A DNA stretch of 64,000 nt from Cymodocea nodosa (taxonomy: Eukaryota > Streptophyta > Magnoliopsida > Alismatales > Cymodoceaceae), in assembly GCA_036874045.1 (NCBI GenBank), contig CM072345.1:8519501-8583500 (forward strand), read 5' to 3'. The notes under the pieces are model-generated. The model had not been told where the DNA came from, did not search any database, and worked only from the letters and a program-made list of their open reading frames with translations. Positions 13,129-24,030 of the stretch are shown here, piece by piece (the stretch's first letter is position 1; each line of letters opens with the position of its first letter). Position numbers and translations under genes: made by a program.

Positions 13129-14202
13129 ATGAGTACTCCTGATAGAGGACGAGGTAATGGAGGACGAACTTATATGACTTAGAATGCTGATGTATATGCA
13201 TTCTTTTTAGATATTTTGTTAGAAGTATTAAACGAGGGAAACAAAAAAACCCAAGATGGAAAGATAAAAGAGAGCACTTGGGATGAAGTAGTTGAAAAAT
13301 ACAATAATAGAAGAAATGCATATATTACAAAGAAGAATGTGAAAAGTCGTTTAAAGACATGGAGACAAATTTATCGTAACTACTCAAAAATTGCAAATCA
13401 GAGTGGATGGGGATGAAATTTCATACAAGGGTATACTGACATAGATGAAGAGATATGGAAGGAGTTTATTAAGGTTTGATTTTTATTTACATACTTTAAG
13501 ATTATGCCAATTGTAATGAATTTTTATTAATATATATTGTAATTTTATGTAGGCACATCCAAAGTGTGAAAGACGCAAGGGAAAACCATGTTTGATTTAC
13601 GAACAATTACGGTTAACTTTTGAAGGTACTATGGCTAGTGAAAATATGTCTAGGCAGGCAGAAAAAGTAGATATTGTACCAAACACTCAAGTTCCAGATA
13701 CATTTACTCCAAACATTACACAAGATAAAATGTACATCGATTCTGATATACCTCTTAGTTCAAGAGGAAGTGCACATGCTCCATTGGAGTAGAGGAAAAA
13801 GGGGAAGCGAGCACACCCTTATGCAGAATCTCAACAAATGATTACAGAATGTTTGAAAGATACATCATGAGCTTTTCTTACTTTTTGTGAATAAGATACT
13901 GTTAATGGTAAGGTACGTAATGAACAAATGAGAGAGATGGTTAGCATACAAAAGGAGATGGTTGGCATGCGAAAAGAAATGTTTGCATGGAAGAAGGAAA
14001 TGTTTACATGGCAAAAGAAGTTTGAGTTTTTTTAGATGAAGCTATTGCAGCAATATTTGAGATTGAAGATCTATTTGTGACTGATCGATATAAAGCTACT
14101 CAATTATTCCAAAAGCAAGAAATCAGTAAAATATTTCTATCAATTCCAAAAGAAATGCGACAAGGATAGTTAAAGTTTCACTTAGAAAAGATGGAAGACT
14201 AA
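13129..14202 (+). pseudogene. H2 ORF1, Myb/SANT-like, inactivated
   Basis: It is the mirror copy of the intact H3 ORF1. It starts MSTPDRGRGNGG and has the same two-exon layout (exon 2 acceptor at about 13552). Several Trp and Gln/Glu codons have become stops: the Trp before NADVYA, the Trp in SGWG followed by a stop, and others in exon 2 after the PLE and LKDTS regions. The pattern of TGG to TGA or TAG suggests C-to-T decay, as in methylated transposons. Confidence 0.82.
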
Positions 14203-14381
14203 AGATGATTTACATGTTTGTTTTTTGTATTAGATGTATGATGTAACTACTTTTGGTTTGGACTTGAAATGTGGAATGATATTATGTTGGATGTTTGTTT
14301 ATTGTGGAATGATTTCATGCAATATATTTATTTGTATTACAACCTTGTAATATGTTTGAACATGAAATTTTGTAGGTGACG

Positions 14382-15782
14382 ATGAATTTTGAAGAGGATT
14401 TTGATGAACTAGTAAATGACACATTGATGTTATTTGAAGAAGAGGAAGAACATGCTAGTAGAAGGTGAAGACGTCTACTTGCTTTTTGGAATATTTTAGC
14501 AGGGATTGCAAGTACCTCAACTTTGTTTTAAAGTACAAGTCATATTTATAATAAAGAAGGTGCAGATTATATAATAAGATTACTAGATCCTTTCTTACCA
14601 CATCAAGTTTACAATTGTCAAAAAATTTATAGAATGAGTCAAAGTGTTTTCAAGGGTTTTTGTGAATTAATGAGGAGGGAAAAAGTCCTGAAAGATACCA
14701 ACAATATCAGTATAGAAGAGAAGTTTGCCATGTTTCTTGTGACAGTTGGGCAAAATCAAAGGTATAGAGTAACTACAGAACAATTTAGTCGATCAAGTTG
14801 GACAATTAGTAAATACTTTAATGAAGTCTTGAATGTTGTATTATGACTAAATCATGTTCTTCTAGCAAGACCTTCATCTGAAACATCAAGTCAAATTCGT
14901 CAAGACTCAAATGTGTACCCATATTTTAAGGTACATTTCCACACCTTTGTAGTTTCCTTATCTTTAATGTTATTTTAATCAATATCAAAATAAAAATGCA
15001 TGTTTATAATATTGTATTGGAGCTATTGATGGTACACATATCAAAGCAACTATTTATGGACAAGAAACAACAAGATTTAGGAACATGAAACGTGAATTAT
15101 CTTAAAATGTAATGGCAGCATGTAATTTTGATATGAAATTTACATATATTTTAGCTGGTTGGAAAGGATCAGGTGTTAATGCTCATATTCTCCAAGATGC
15201 AGTTACTAGACTTAATGGTTTTCAGGTTCCACCAGGTAAATGTGTTTTCTACTTCTAGAAGTTACGAAAACATCACCATACTAATAATTTTTTTATACAA
15301 GTAAGTTTTCCTTAGTTGATGCTAGATATCCAAATCGACCAAAATATATTTGTCCATATCGAGGTGTAAGATACCATCTATCTAATTATGTTAATGATAG
15401 AGTTCCTCGTAATGCCGTAGAAAATTTCAACTACAGACATTCACAATTGAGAACAGTCATTGAGCATAGATTTAGAGTTGTGAAACATCGATTCTAAATA
15501 TTATGTAGTCAAATGCCATATCCACATAAAACACAAGTGAAGATTGTCATCGCATGTTTTTTGCTTCATAATTTTATTCGTAAGACTGATAAATAAGATT
15601 TACTTGAAGACTTGCAAGATGAGTTGGAAGAGTTAAATATTATTGATGACATACAACCAATAGGAGAGATACATATGGAAAGCAATGCACAAGTTCGAAT
15701 GACTCAAGAACAAAGAAAAGAAATGACAGATAAGATGCGAAAAGATATGATGATGGCAATGTGGGATGAAAGAACTTCTTGA
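14382..15782 (+). pseudogene. H2 transposase, inactivated
   Basis: It is homologous along its length to the H3 transposase. The start codon equivalent is GTG followed by ACG ATG. Stops interrupt exon 1 (in the Arg-rich stretch and after TLF). The second catalytic position reads VNAHIL, so Asp is lost. The stop inside KTDK-DLLEDL is shared with H3. The first Asp (GAIDGTHI) is still present, while the Glu region reads VIEHRF. Confidence 0.82.
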
Positions 15783-15946
15783 TATTATTTAGTATTATTA
15801 TATTTGAATTAAGATGTATTTGTATTTTTGAATATTAGTTGTAATAAATAATTGAATTTCTTTTTTTCCAATATTTTCTTGTTTTTTTCGAATATTAGTT
15901 GTAATAAACTTTTGTCATAATTTCCATCAGAACTTTCCGTTCTACA

Positions 15947-16018
15947 CTAAGGGAAAGGAAAATTCTGATGGAAAGGAAATGGAAAATTTGTAACGGAAAG
16001 GAAAAGGAAAATTCTGAG
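15947..16018. repeat. Spacer at the centre of the H2/H3 inverted repeat
   Basis: About 72 bases of purine-rich sequence with GGAAAGGAAAATTCTGA repeats. The same subterminal sequence, reversed, flanks the outer end of H3 (20499-20587) and the Harbinger end at 23945-24030. It is therefore part of the element's terminal region and not unrelated host DNA. Confidence 0.6.
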
Positions 16019-16137
16019 AGGGGTTTAGTGCAGGACGGAAAATTCTGATGGAAATTTTGACAAAAGTTTATTACAACTAATATTCGAAAAATACAAATAC
16101 ATCTTAATTGAAATATTACAATACGAAATAATATCAT

Positions 16138-17540
16138 CTAGTTCTTCCATCCCACATTGCCATCATTATATCTTTTCGCATCTTATCTGTCATTTCTTTT
16201 CTTTGTTCTTGAGTCATTCGAACTTGTGCATTGCTTTCCATATGTATCTCTCCTATTGGTTGCATGTCATCAATAATATTTAACTCTTCCAACTCATCTT
16301 GCAAGTCTTCAAGTAAATCTTATTTATCAGTCTTACGAATAAAATTATGAAGCAAAAAACATGCGATGACAATCTTCACTTGTGTTTTATGTGGATATGG
16401 CATTTGACCACGTAATATTGAAAATCGATGTTTCACAACTCCAAATGTACGCTCAATGACTGTTCTCAATTGTGAATGTCTGTAGTTGAAATTTTCTACA
16501 GCATTACGAGGAACTCTATCATTAACATAATCAGATAGATGGTATCTTACACCTCGATATGGACAAATATATTCTGGTCGATTTGGATATCCAGCATCAA
16601 CTAAGTAAAACTTACCTGTATAAAAAAAATATTAGTATGGTGATGTCTTCATAACTTGTAGAAGTGGAAAACACATTTACCTGGTGGAACTTGAAAACCA
16701 TTAGGTCTAGTAACTGCATCTTGGAGAATACGAGCATCAGCAGCTGATCCTTCCCAACCAGCTAAAATATATGTAAATTCCATATCAAAATTACATGCTG
16801 CCATTACATTTTGAGATAATTCACCTTTCCTGTTCCTAAATCTTGCTGTTTCTTGTCCATAAATAGTTGCTTTGATATGTGTACCATCAATAGCTCCAAT
16901 ACAATCCTATAAACATGCACTTTTATTTTGATATTGACTAAAATAACATTAAAGATAAGGAAACACCAAAGGTGTGAAAATGTACCTTAAAATATGGGTA
17001 CACATTTGAGTCTTGACGAATTCGACTTGATGTTTCAGATGAAGGTCTTGCTAGAAGAACATGATTTAGTCGTAATACAGCATTCAACACTTCATTAAAG
17101 TATTTACTAACTGTCCAACTTGATCGACTAAATCGTTCTGTAGTTACTCCATACCTTTGATTTTGCCCAACTGTCACAAAGAACATGGCAAACTTCTCTT
17201 CTACACTGATATTGTTGGTATCTTTCAGCACTTCTTCCCTCCTCATTAATTCACAAAAACCCTTGAAAACACTTTGACTCATTCTATAAATCTTTCGGCA
17301 ATTGTAAACTTGATGTGGTAAAGAAGGATCTAATAATCTTCTTATATAATCTGCACCTTCTTTACTATAAATACGACTTGTACTTGAAAACAAAGTTGAG
17401 GTACTTGCAATCCCTGCTAAAATATTCCAAAAAGCAAGTAAACGTCTTCGCCTTCTTCTAGCATGTTCTTCCTCTTCTTCAAATAACATCAATGTGTTAT
17501 TTACTAGTTCGTCAAAATCCTCTTCAAAATTCATCGTCAC
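16138..17540 (-). CDS. H3 transposase (HARBI1-like DDE), C-terminally truncated
   Basis: Three exons: 17540-16986, 16906-16681 and 16615-16320. All introns start GT and end AG. The joined frame is open for 358 codons from MTMNFEEDFDELVNNTL. Exon 1 carries an acidic N-terminus, an Arg run, YNCRKIYRMSQ and VGQNQRYGVTTERFSRS. Catalytic residues are in place: Asp in GAIDGTHI (exon 2), Asp in SAADARIL (exon 2) and Glu in VIERTFGV (exon 3). A TAA at 16322-16320 replaces the Glu codon found in the related fragment at 23.58 kb, removing about 60 C-terminal residues that remain readable to 16138. It would cut and paste element DNA in the nucleus. Whether it still works without the tail is unknown. Confidence 0.82.
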
Positions 17541-17740
17541 CTACAAAATTTCATGTCCAAACATATTACAAGGTTGTAATACAAATAAACATATTACATG
17601 AAATCATTCCACAATTAATAGAACATAATAAAATATGATAAACAAACATCAATAATAATATCATTCCACATTTCTTTGTCCAAACAAAAAGTAGTTACAT
17701 CATACATCTAATACAAAAAAAAAAAACATGTAAATCATCT

Positions 17741-18794
17741 TTAGTCTTCCATCTTTTCTAAGTGAAACTTCAACCATCCTTGTCGCATTTCTTTTGGAAT
17801 TGATAGAAATATTTTACTGATTTCTTGCTTTTGGAATAATTGAGTAGCTTTATATCGATCAGTCATAGATAGATCTTCAATCTCAAATATTGAAGCAATA
17901 GCTTCATCTAAAAAAGACTCAGACTTCTTTTGCCATGCAAACATTTCCTTCTTCCATGCAAACATCTCCTTTTGTATGTGAACCATCTCTCTCATTTGTT
18001 CATTACGTACCTCACCATTAACAGTATCTTGTTCACACAAAGTAAGAAAAGCTCGTGACGTATCTTTCAAACTTTCTGCTATCATTTGTTGAGATTCTGC
18101 ATGAGGGCGTGCTCGCTTCCCCTTTTTCCTCTGCTCCAATGGAACATGTGCACTTCTTCCTGAACTAGGAGGTATGTCAGAATCGAGGTCCATTCCATCT
18201 TGTGTAATGTCTAGAGTAAATGTATTTGGAACTTGAGTGTTTGGTACAATGTCTACTTCTTCTGCCTGTCTAGACATATTTCCACTAGCCATAGTACCTT
18301 CAAAAATGAGTTGTAATTGTTCATAAATCAAACATGGTTTTCCCTTGCAGCTTTCACACTCTGGATGTGCCTACATAAAATTACAATATATATTAAGAAA
18401 AATTCAATACAATTGGGATAATCTTAAAGTATGTAAATAAAAATCTTACCTTAATAAACTCCTTCCATATCTCTTCATCTATATCAGTATACCCTTGTAT
18501 GAAATTCCATCCCCATCCACTCTGATTTGCAATTTTTGAGTAGTTACGATAAATTTGTCTCCATGTCTTTAAGCGACTTTCCACATTCTTCTTTGTAATA
18601 CATGCATTTCTTCTATTATTGTATTTTTCAACTACTTCATCCCAAGTGCTCCCTTTTATCTTTCCATCTTGGGTTTTTTTGTTTCCCTCATTTAATACTT
18701 CTGACAAAATATCTAAAAAGAATGCATCTGCATCAGCATTCCAAGTCATATAAGTTCGTCCTCCATTACCTCGTCCTCTATCAGGAGTACTCAT
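17741..18794 (-). CDS. H3 ORF1, Myb/SANT-like DNA-binding protein, intact
   Basis: Two exons, 18794-18450 (115 codons) and 18370-17741 (209 codons plus stop), separated by a 79-base GT-AG intron. The joined protein is 324 residues with no stops. Residues about 13-110 form the Myb/SANT-like domain (TYMTWNADADAFFLDIL through NQSGWGWNFIQGY). Exon 2 has the conserved CKGKPCLIYEQL, a Ser/Pro linker, a basic KKGKRARPHAESQQM patch that may be a nuclear localisation signal, and a long charged helix from about residue 235 on. In this superfamily ORF1 binds subterminal repeats and partners with the transposase. Confidence 0.85.
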
Positions 18795-19259
18795 TTACTA
18801 CATAAGATCAAATATTAATTAACTGCTCCGATAGAAGATTATGAGATTTGCAAAAACATAATATCTTTTGTCAATCTACTCAATATTTGAAAACATACTA
18901 AGCACATTTTCGTGGATCAAAACATACTAACAAACAAATACATAATTTCAGTACATTTGCTTAAATTACAATAATCACATTTTCGTGGATCAAAACATAC
19001 CAACTGATCAAAACAAATACATAATTTCAATATCAACGGCAGATTGCTCAAAACATTTAGTATCAAGACAAAGAGCTATCAACGACAAATTGAACAAAGT
19101 ATTCAGTATCAACGACATTATACTTACAAACATTATACTAACAAACAAATACATATGATGAAAACATACATTACATTATACTAACAAACATACATTACAT
19201 TATACTAACAAACAAATACATACGATGAAAATAGAATTTCAAACAGAATTTACAAAGTC

Positions 19260-20315
19260 ACAAACCGAGCGTCAGCAATGGTAGCAATCGCAGCGGATGC
19301 GGCGGTAGTAGCAGCAGTGGATGCAGCAGCAGCGACCGTGAGCGGCAGTAGTGGATGCAGCGACACCGATGGATGCAGCAACAGCGATCGTGAGCGACAA
19401 CTACAACGGTTGCGAGCAGTTGCGACTAATGCAGGGGTTGCGAGGTTCGGATGCGGTGACAGTGGCGGATGTAGTGGTAGCAACTGATGCGGCAGGAACG
19501 ACTGTGAGTGACGACTGCAACGGTTGTGAGTGGTCGCGACGGATGCAGCGGTAGCGGCAGCGACAGATGCGGCAGCAGTAGCAGCAGTGGATGCAGCGGC
19601 AGCGACCGTGAGTGGTCGCGACGGATGCAGGGGCTGAGAGCTTCGGATGTAGCGACAACAATGGATGCAGCGACACCGATGGATGCGGCAACAGCGATCG
19701 TGAGCGACAACTACAACGGTTGCGAGCAGTTGCGACTAATGCAGGGGTTGCGAGCTACGAATGCGGTGACAGCGGCGGATGTAGTGGTAGCAACCGATGC
19801 GGCAGGAACGACTGTGAGTGACGACTGCAACGGTTGTGAGTGGTCGCGACGGATGCAGCGGTAGCGGCAGCGACAGATGCGGCAGCAACGACCGTGAGCA
19901 ACGACTGCAACGATTGTGAGCGATCGAGACAGATGTGAGGGCTGCAAGCTTCGGATGCAGCGACAGATGTTGCGGCACCGACGGATGCGAGGGCTACGAG
20001 CTTCAGATGCAGCGGCAGCGACAGATGCGGCAGCAGCGACCGTGAGCAACGATTGCAACAGTTGCGAGCGATCGCGACAGATGTGAGGGCTGCGAGCTTC
20101 GGATGCAGCGGTGGATGTTGCGGCACCGACGGTTGCGAGGGCTACGAGCTTCGGATGCAGCGGTAGCGGCAGCGACAGATGCGGCAACAGCGACCGTGAG
20201 CAACGACTGCAATGGTTGCGAGCGATCACGACAGATGTGAGGGCTGCGAGCTTTGGATGCAGCGGCGGATGTTGCGGCACCGACGGATGCGAGCGGTCGC
20301 GATAGATGCAGGGGT
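19260..20315. repeat. GC-rich minisatellite in the H3 leader
   Basis: A dense array of GC-rich units built from GATGCGGCAGCAGCGACCGT and AACGACTGCAACGGTTGCGA, in higher-order blocks of roughly 280-300 bases (for example 19378-19560 recurs at 19680-19865). It sits in the 5' leader of H3. The Ala, Ser and Arg-rich open frames across it on both strands are products of the repeat and I do not call them genes. Confidence 0.8.
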
Positions 20316-20587
20316 GAAAAATTTTCCGAACATGGAAGGTCGAAAATGAGGGAAAGGTAAAGGTAAAATTACATATTTATACGTCGGTAAATTTACACTT
20401 TCCTTTTCCTTCGATATTGTGCACACTAATGACATTCTAACGGAATTTAACAATTTTCCTTTCCGTCAGTTGAATTCCGTCAGGCACTAACCTCCCCTAA
20501 ACCGTTCTTAGAATTTTCTTTTTCCTTTCCGTTACAAATTTACTTTTTCCTTTCTGTCAAAATTTTCCATCATGCACTAACAGGTCC

Positions 20588-23535
20588 TAAGAGAAAATCT
20601 GCAACAAAAAAGTACCAACTACAACAAAAAAACTAAAATATCTGAAATATGCCAAAAAGGGAAAGCATCGTGACAAGACCATTGTAAATAAGCCCCATTA
20701 AAAAATTTCACCCAAATGGAGCATGTTTATAAAAAATTTGATTTCATCAATATGGCATTGTAAGTAATAAAGTTATAACCCCAAGTTAAAAAAATAATTA
20801 CATATTTACTCTTGTAAAACTTCAAGCATACATATCTACCCCCATAACTGTCATGTATTAGTCTTTAATGTGTTTGACAAAATCTGATGGTAGAGCAATA
20901 CCATAAACCCGTGTAAAGCAAAAACTACCAGAAATTGGTCCCATGTAGTGTTTTCAATGATGTGAAAACTCGTAGCAGTCAAGTTGGGGGTATTTAAGTT
21001 GATGCTCATGAAAATTTGAAACTTCATTTACCATATCCTACCGAAATCACCTCCTATAACATACTTGTCGAGAAATCACCTAGGGGTGTGGATACTTACT
21101 GAGCACTCGTTGACCACTTTAGCTAAAGTTGTGCATCACCCCTCTAATCTAGTTAGCAACACCCAAACAAAGAAATAAAAAGAAGTGAAATGAAAGAAAA
21201 TCATTTACTATAATTTCTGTTGTTTGTGCACAAAGAAACAAGGGAAAAATATTTCCCCTTATTACCTTCGTATAAAAACTTACATGTAACTAATTTCCTC
21301 GCTCTCCCCCTCCGAAATCGATGGAAAACATTTCCACCGAGTTCGATCGACGAAGGAGAGAAACCCTCCCTCCCTCCCCCGAGCTCGACAAATCGACGAA
21401 GAAACCCTTGGAAAGGATCGTCATACGCTCTCTCGCCTGTTCGTCGCCTCGCCCTCGCCGCACACTCTACCGCCATGCGCTCTACCGACGGGGAACAACA
21501 GGACCAAGTCGGTGCTGGTCGGGCTGCAGGGTGTGGTGAAGAAGGCGGTGGGGCTCGACGGTTGGCATTAGCTGGTTAGTGGTGCTCATTCTTCGCTCAG
21601 GTGAACTGATATTGATGTTGGTTTGTTGGTCTGGTTACAGATCAAAAGTGGTTTGTGGATTTTGTTCAATGTTTGGGTGAATTTTATCGTTCCTCTTGTA
21701 CCTTTTTCGACTGAGAAATTATCGTGATTTTGGGTTTCTTGGACAATGTGGTCGAAATCGATGGGATCATGTTTTGGGTTTGAGAAGTTTGGTACCCTTT
21801 TCCACTCTTCTCTCTTGTGCATGAGTTACGTTCGTATTTCTGAACTATGGGTTTTGAAATCGATCATGCAAATAATCTTGTGAGGAGAATGTCTTTTCCC
21901 TGCACTCGACCGATCCTCCCGATGCCGTCACTGTGGTAGTGAAGCAGAGGCGGGAGTTCATCGTCGACCCTTTCGTGCTGGAGGAGGAGCCCTTCCGGGC
22001 CCTGATGAGGATGGCGGGGGCCAGCTACTGCTGCGGTAAGCGGAGGAGATGCGGAAGGGCGGACGAAATCGTCTTCACTCATGTGGACTCTATTCTGTTC
22101 GAGCATTTGCTGTGGCTGGTGGGTCGGCAAGACGACAGCTGCCACTCTGTCCTCCCCCTTCACCTCAAAGACATCATCGACTTCTACGCCTAGGATTATT
22201 AAAAGCTTCTTTACCTACGCTTGGTTGCAGAAGAGAGACCCATGGAATCCGAAAGGATGGGCTTCACGAGAATAAGGAATCTGTAATTATAATCGCTTCT
22301 ACTTGTATTGTTAGTCTTAAACTGTGGGGATAGGGATTTCTGCTACATCCATATCATGGATGAGCTTCATGCATCTTGCTCGCATATCTTTTTTTTTTTT
22401 TTTGCTCGCATATCGTATGATGACTCTGTGGTAATCTGATCTCCTTCTAAATTAATTACTCGTTTGATGTTATTGCCTTGCATAACCTAACATATTTCGT
22501 AGTTTTACATTATCTAAAACTAAACAGATAGATGAAAATATCCAAACTAAAAATGTTGGGTTGGAACCAACGTTCCGGAGCAGAGGAAGAACCGTCACTG
22601 CCTACTACGGCATTGCGGAATTATTGGACTTTAAATAGGATCAGGTTGATCTCTGATATTACTAACTGAAAATCATCAACAATAAATTTTCAATGGAAAT
22701 TGATATGTTGCTGCAGTGGTGTATTGCATATATTTCATGTCTGTGTGCATTCTAGATCCTATTTGATCATAATAGTTAAATGTTGGATGACTCATAAGCA
22801 CATTTCAATCTTCATTCTTTGCTAAACTTATCTACATAATCTTGTATAACATGTTAACATCCCTTCTTATCCAATTATGTTATCCAATAATAGGTATTAT
22901 CCAATTTGATTTCCCTTTTTGGTATTTGTGTCATTGTTGTTTTGTTCTAATGTTTGATTGATTTGTCGATTCATTGTTTCATTGATTCATTGTTATATTA
23001 TTGTGAACGCATGTACTCTTACTTGCAAGAAAATTATGTATATGATTGAATATACTTGAAAAGGAAAAATGATATTCTCGTACTTGTTCTAGCTTTGTTA
23101 ATGTACATAATACAGGAATATGACTTCTGAGAGAAAAAATTACGTGAACTGGAGCATCAGACAAGATGAAATTTTTTTAGGTATCTTAGCATCAAAAATA
23201 AGAGAGGAAAATGCAAAAGCACATGATGGGAAGATCAGAGCTGAGACATGGTAAAAAGTGATTGCTGAATACAATGATAAAACTAATGCCAATGTTGAGA
23301 AAAAATATGTAGAAAGTAGAATGAAAACATGGAAGACAATGTATAAGAATTATACAAAAATTTTCAAACAAAGTGGATGGGGGTGGGACTAGATTCGTGG
23401 ACATACTGACATTCTAAGAGAAATTTGGGATGAATTTGTGCAGATATGTTATTTTATTTAACGGTATTCATGTATTTCTTTGAACTTTCATAAATTAAGT
23501 AATTTCTTCATTTATTTCTTATAGCAACATCCAGA
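20588..23535. repeat. Tandem duplication, copy A
   Basis: This unit of about 2.95 kb recurs at 24031-25236 and, after the retrotransposon, from 43140 to about 44850. It begins at the TAA next to a Harbinger end and stops at CATCCAGA, where sequence switches to the 3' end of an H2/H3-type transposase. The first 600 bases are AT-rich with no gene recognised. From about 21216 it carries a TIR-like GTTTGTGCACA, a GC-rich leader, the SAUR-like remnant and ORF1 exon 1. Confidence 0.85.
21475..22198 (+). pseudogene. SAUR-like gene remnant, copy A
   Basis: Two putative exons. Exon 1 near 21480-21575 encodes RTKSVLVGLQGVVKKAVGLD, with a TAG in place of the Trp codon that copy B keeps (HWL). Exon 2 is open from about 21878 and encodes REFIVDPFVLEEEPFRALM and VFTHVDSILFEHLLWLV. 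This pattern resembles plant SAUR-like auxin-responsive proteins, short plasma-membrane-associated growth regulators, but I hold that assignment loosely. The stop at 22191-22193 is TAG where CAG is expected from copy B (AQDY end). It lies inside the span of a Harbinger element, upstream of ORF1, so it may be a captured host gene. Confidence 0.5.
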
Positions 23536-23774
23536 TTGTCATCGCATGTTTTTTGCTTCATAATTTTATTCGTAAGACTAATAAAGAAGATTTACTTGAA
23601 GACTTGCAAGATGAGTTGGAAGAGTTAAATATTATTGATGACATACAACCAATAGGAGAGATACATATGGAAAGCAATGCACAAGTTCGAATGACTCAAG
23701 AACAAAGAAAAGAAATGACAGATAAGATGCGAGAAGATATGATGATGGCAATGTGGGATGGAAGAACTACTTGA
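23120..23774 (+). pseudogene. H4: chimeric Harbinger remnant, ORF1 exon 1 joined to transposase 3' end
   Basis: ORF1 exon 1 starts at 23120 (MTSERKNYVNWSIRQDE) after a CAG acceptor and is of the H5 type. It has stops (GTW to a stop, and Tyr to TAG near IRGH), and its splice donor reads ATATG instead of GTATG. At 23533-23535 (AGA) it switches to the 3' part of an H2/H3-type transposase (IVIACF.. LHNFIRKTNKEDLLEDLQDEL), with a Glu codon where H2 and H3 have a stop. The H2/H3-type 3' end then continues to 24030. It has no catalytic domain and is a recombination product. Confidence 0.82.
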
Positions 23775-24030
23775 TATTATTTAGTATTATTATATTTGAA
23801 TTAAGATGTATTTGTATTTTTTGAATATTAATTGTAATAAATAATTGAATTTCTTTTTTTCCAAGATTTTCTTCTTTTTTTCAAATATTAGTTATAATAA
23901 ACTTTTGTCATAATTTCCATCAGAACTTTCTGTTCTACACTAAACCGTTCTTAGAATTTTCTTTTTCCTTTCCGTTACAAATTTTCTTTTTCCTTTTTGT
24001 CAGAATTTTCCATCATGCATTAATAGGCCC
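23775..24030. repeat. Terminal region of an H2/H3-type Harbinger element
   Basis: It matches the right end of H2 (15783-15946) and then the purine/pyrimidine-rich subterminal repeats, ending GCATTAATAGGCCC before TAA at 24031-24033. The same TAA-flanked end follows H3 at 20587. Confidence 0.7.

Larger units (their letters stand above)
11703..15946 (+). mobile_element. PIF/Harbinger element H2, decayed, left arm of a giant inverted repeat
   Basis: The left end carries GGGGTTAGT followed by CTGATGGAATTCAACT, matching the reverse complement of the outer end of H3 near 20498. The right end reads TTCCATCAGAACTTTCC and is cut short after ACACTA. The genes run on the + strand and are the mirror image of H3. 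The 5' leader (11740-12080) has the H3 leader's start and a short form of its GC-rich repeat; 12080-13040 is AT-rich non-coding DNA with a TA repeat at about 12674-12697. A 19-base motif with CCAAACCGCATTGCTTAC occurs at about 12030 and again at about 12537. Confidence 0.75.
16019..20587 (-). mobile_element. PIF/Harbinger element H3, nearly intact
   Basis: The genes run on the - strand. The left (3') end begins GGGGTTTAGTGC. The right (5') end has an inner TIR-like CAGGCACTAACCTCCCC at about 20482-20498 and an outer end GCACTAACAGGTCC at 20574-20587, followed by TAA (20588-20590) as a likely target duplication. The order is GC-rich minisatellite leader, two-exon ORF1, three-exon transposase. 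It is the best preserved of the Harbinger copies here and could have mobilised the others. Confidence 0.8.

Noticed and set aside
19250-20305. Many overlapping Ala/Ser/Arg-rich open frames
   Set aside because: They arise from a GC-rich tandem repeat and run on both strands; no domain or start context supports them.
21220-21579. Pro/Arg-rich open frames in the unit leader
   Set aside because: Both duplicated copies have them in different lengths with frame changes; they are leader sequence.
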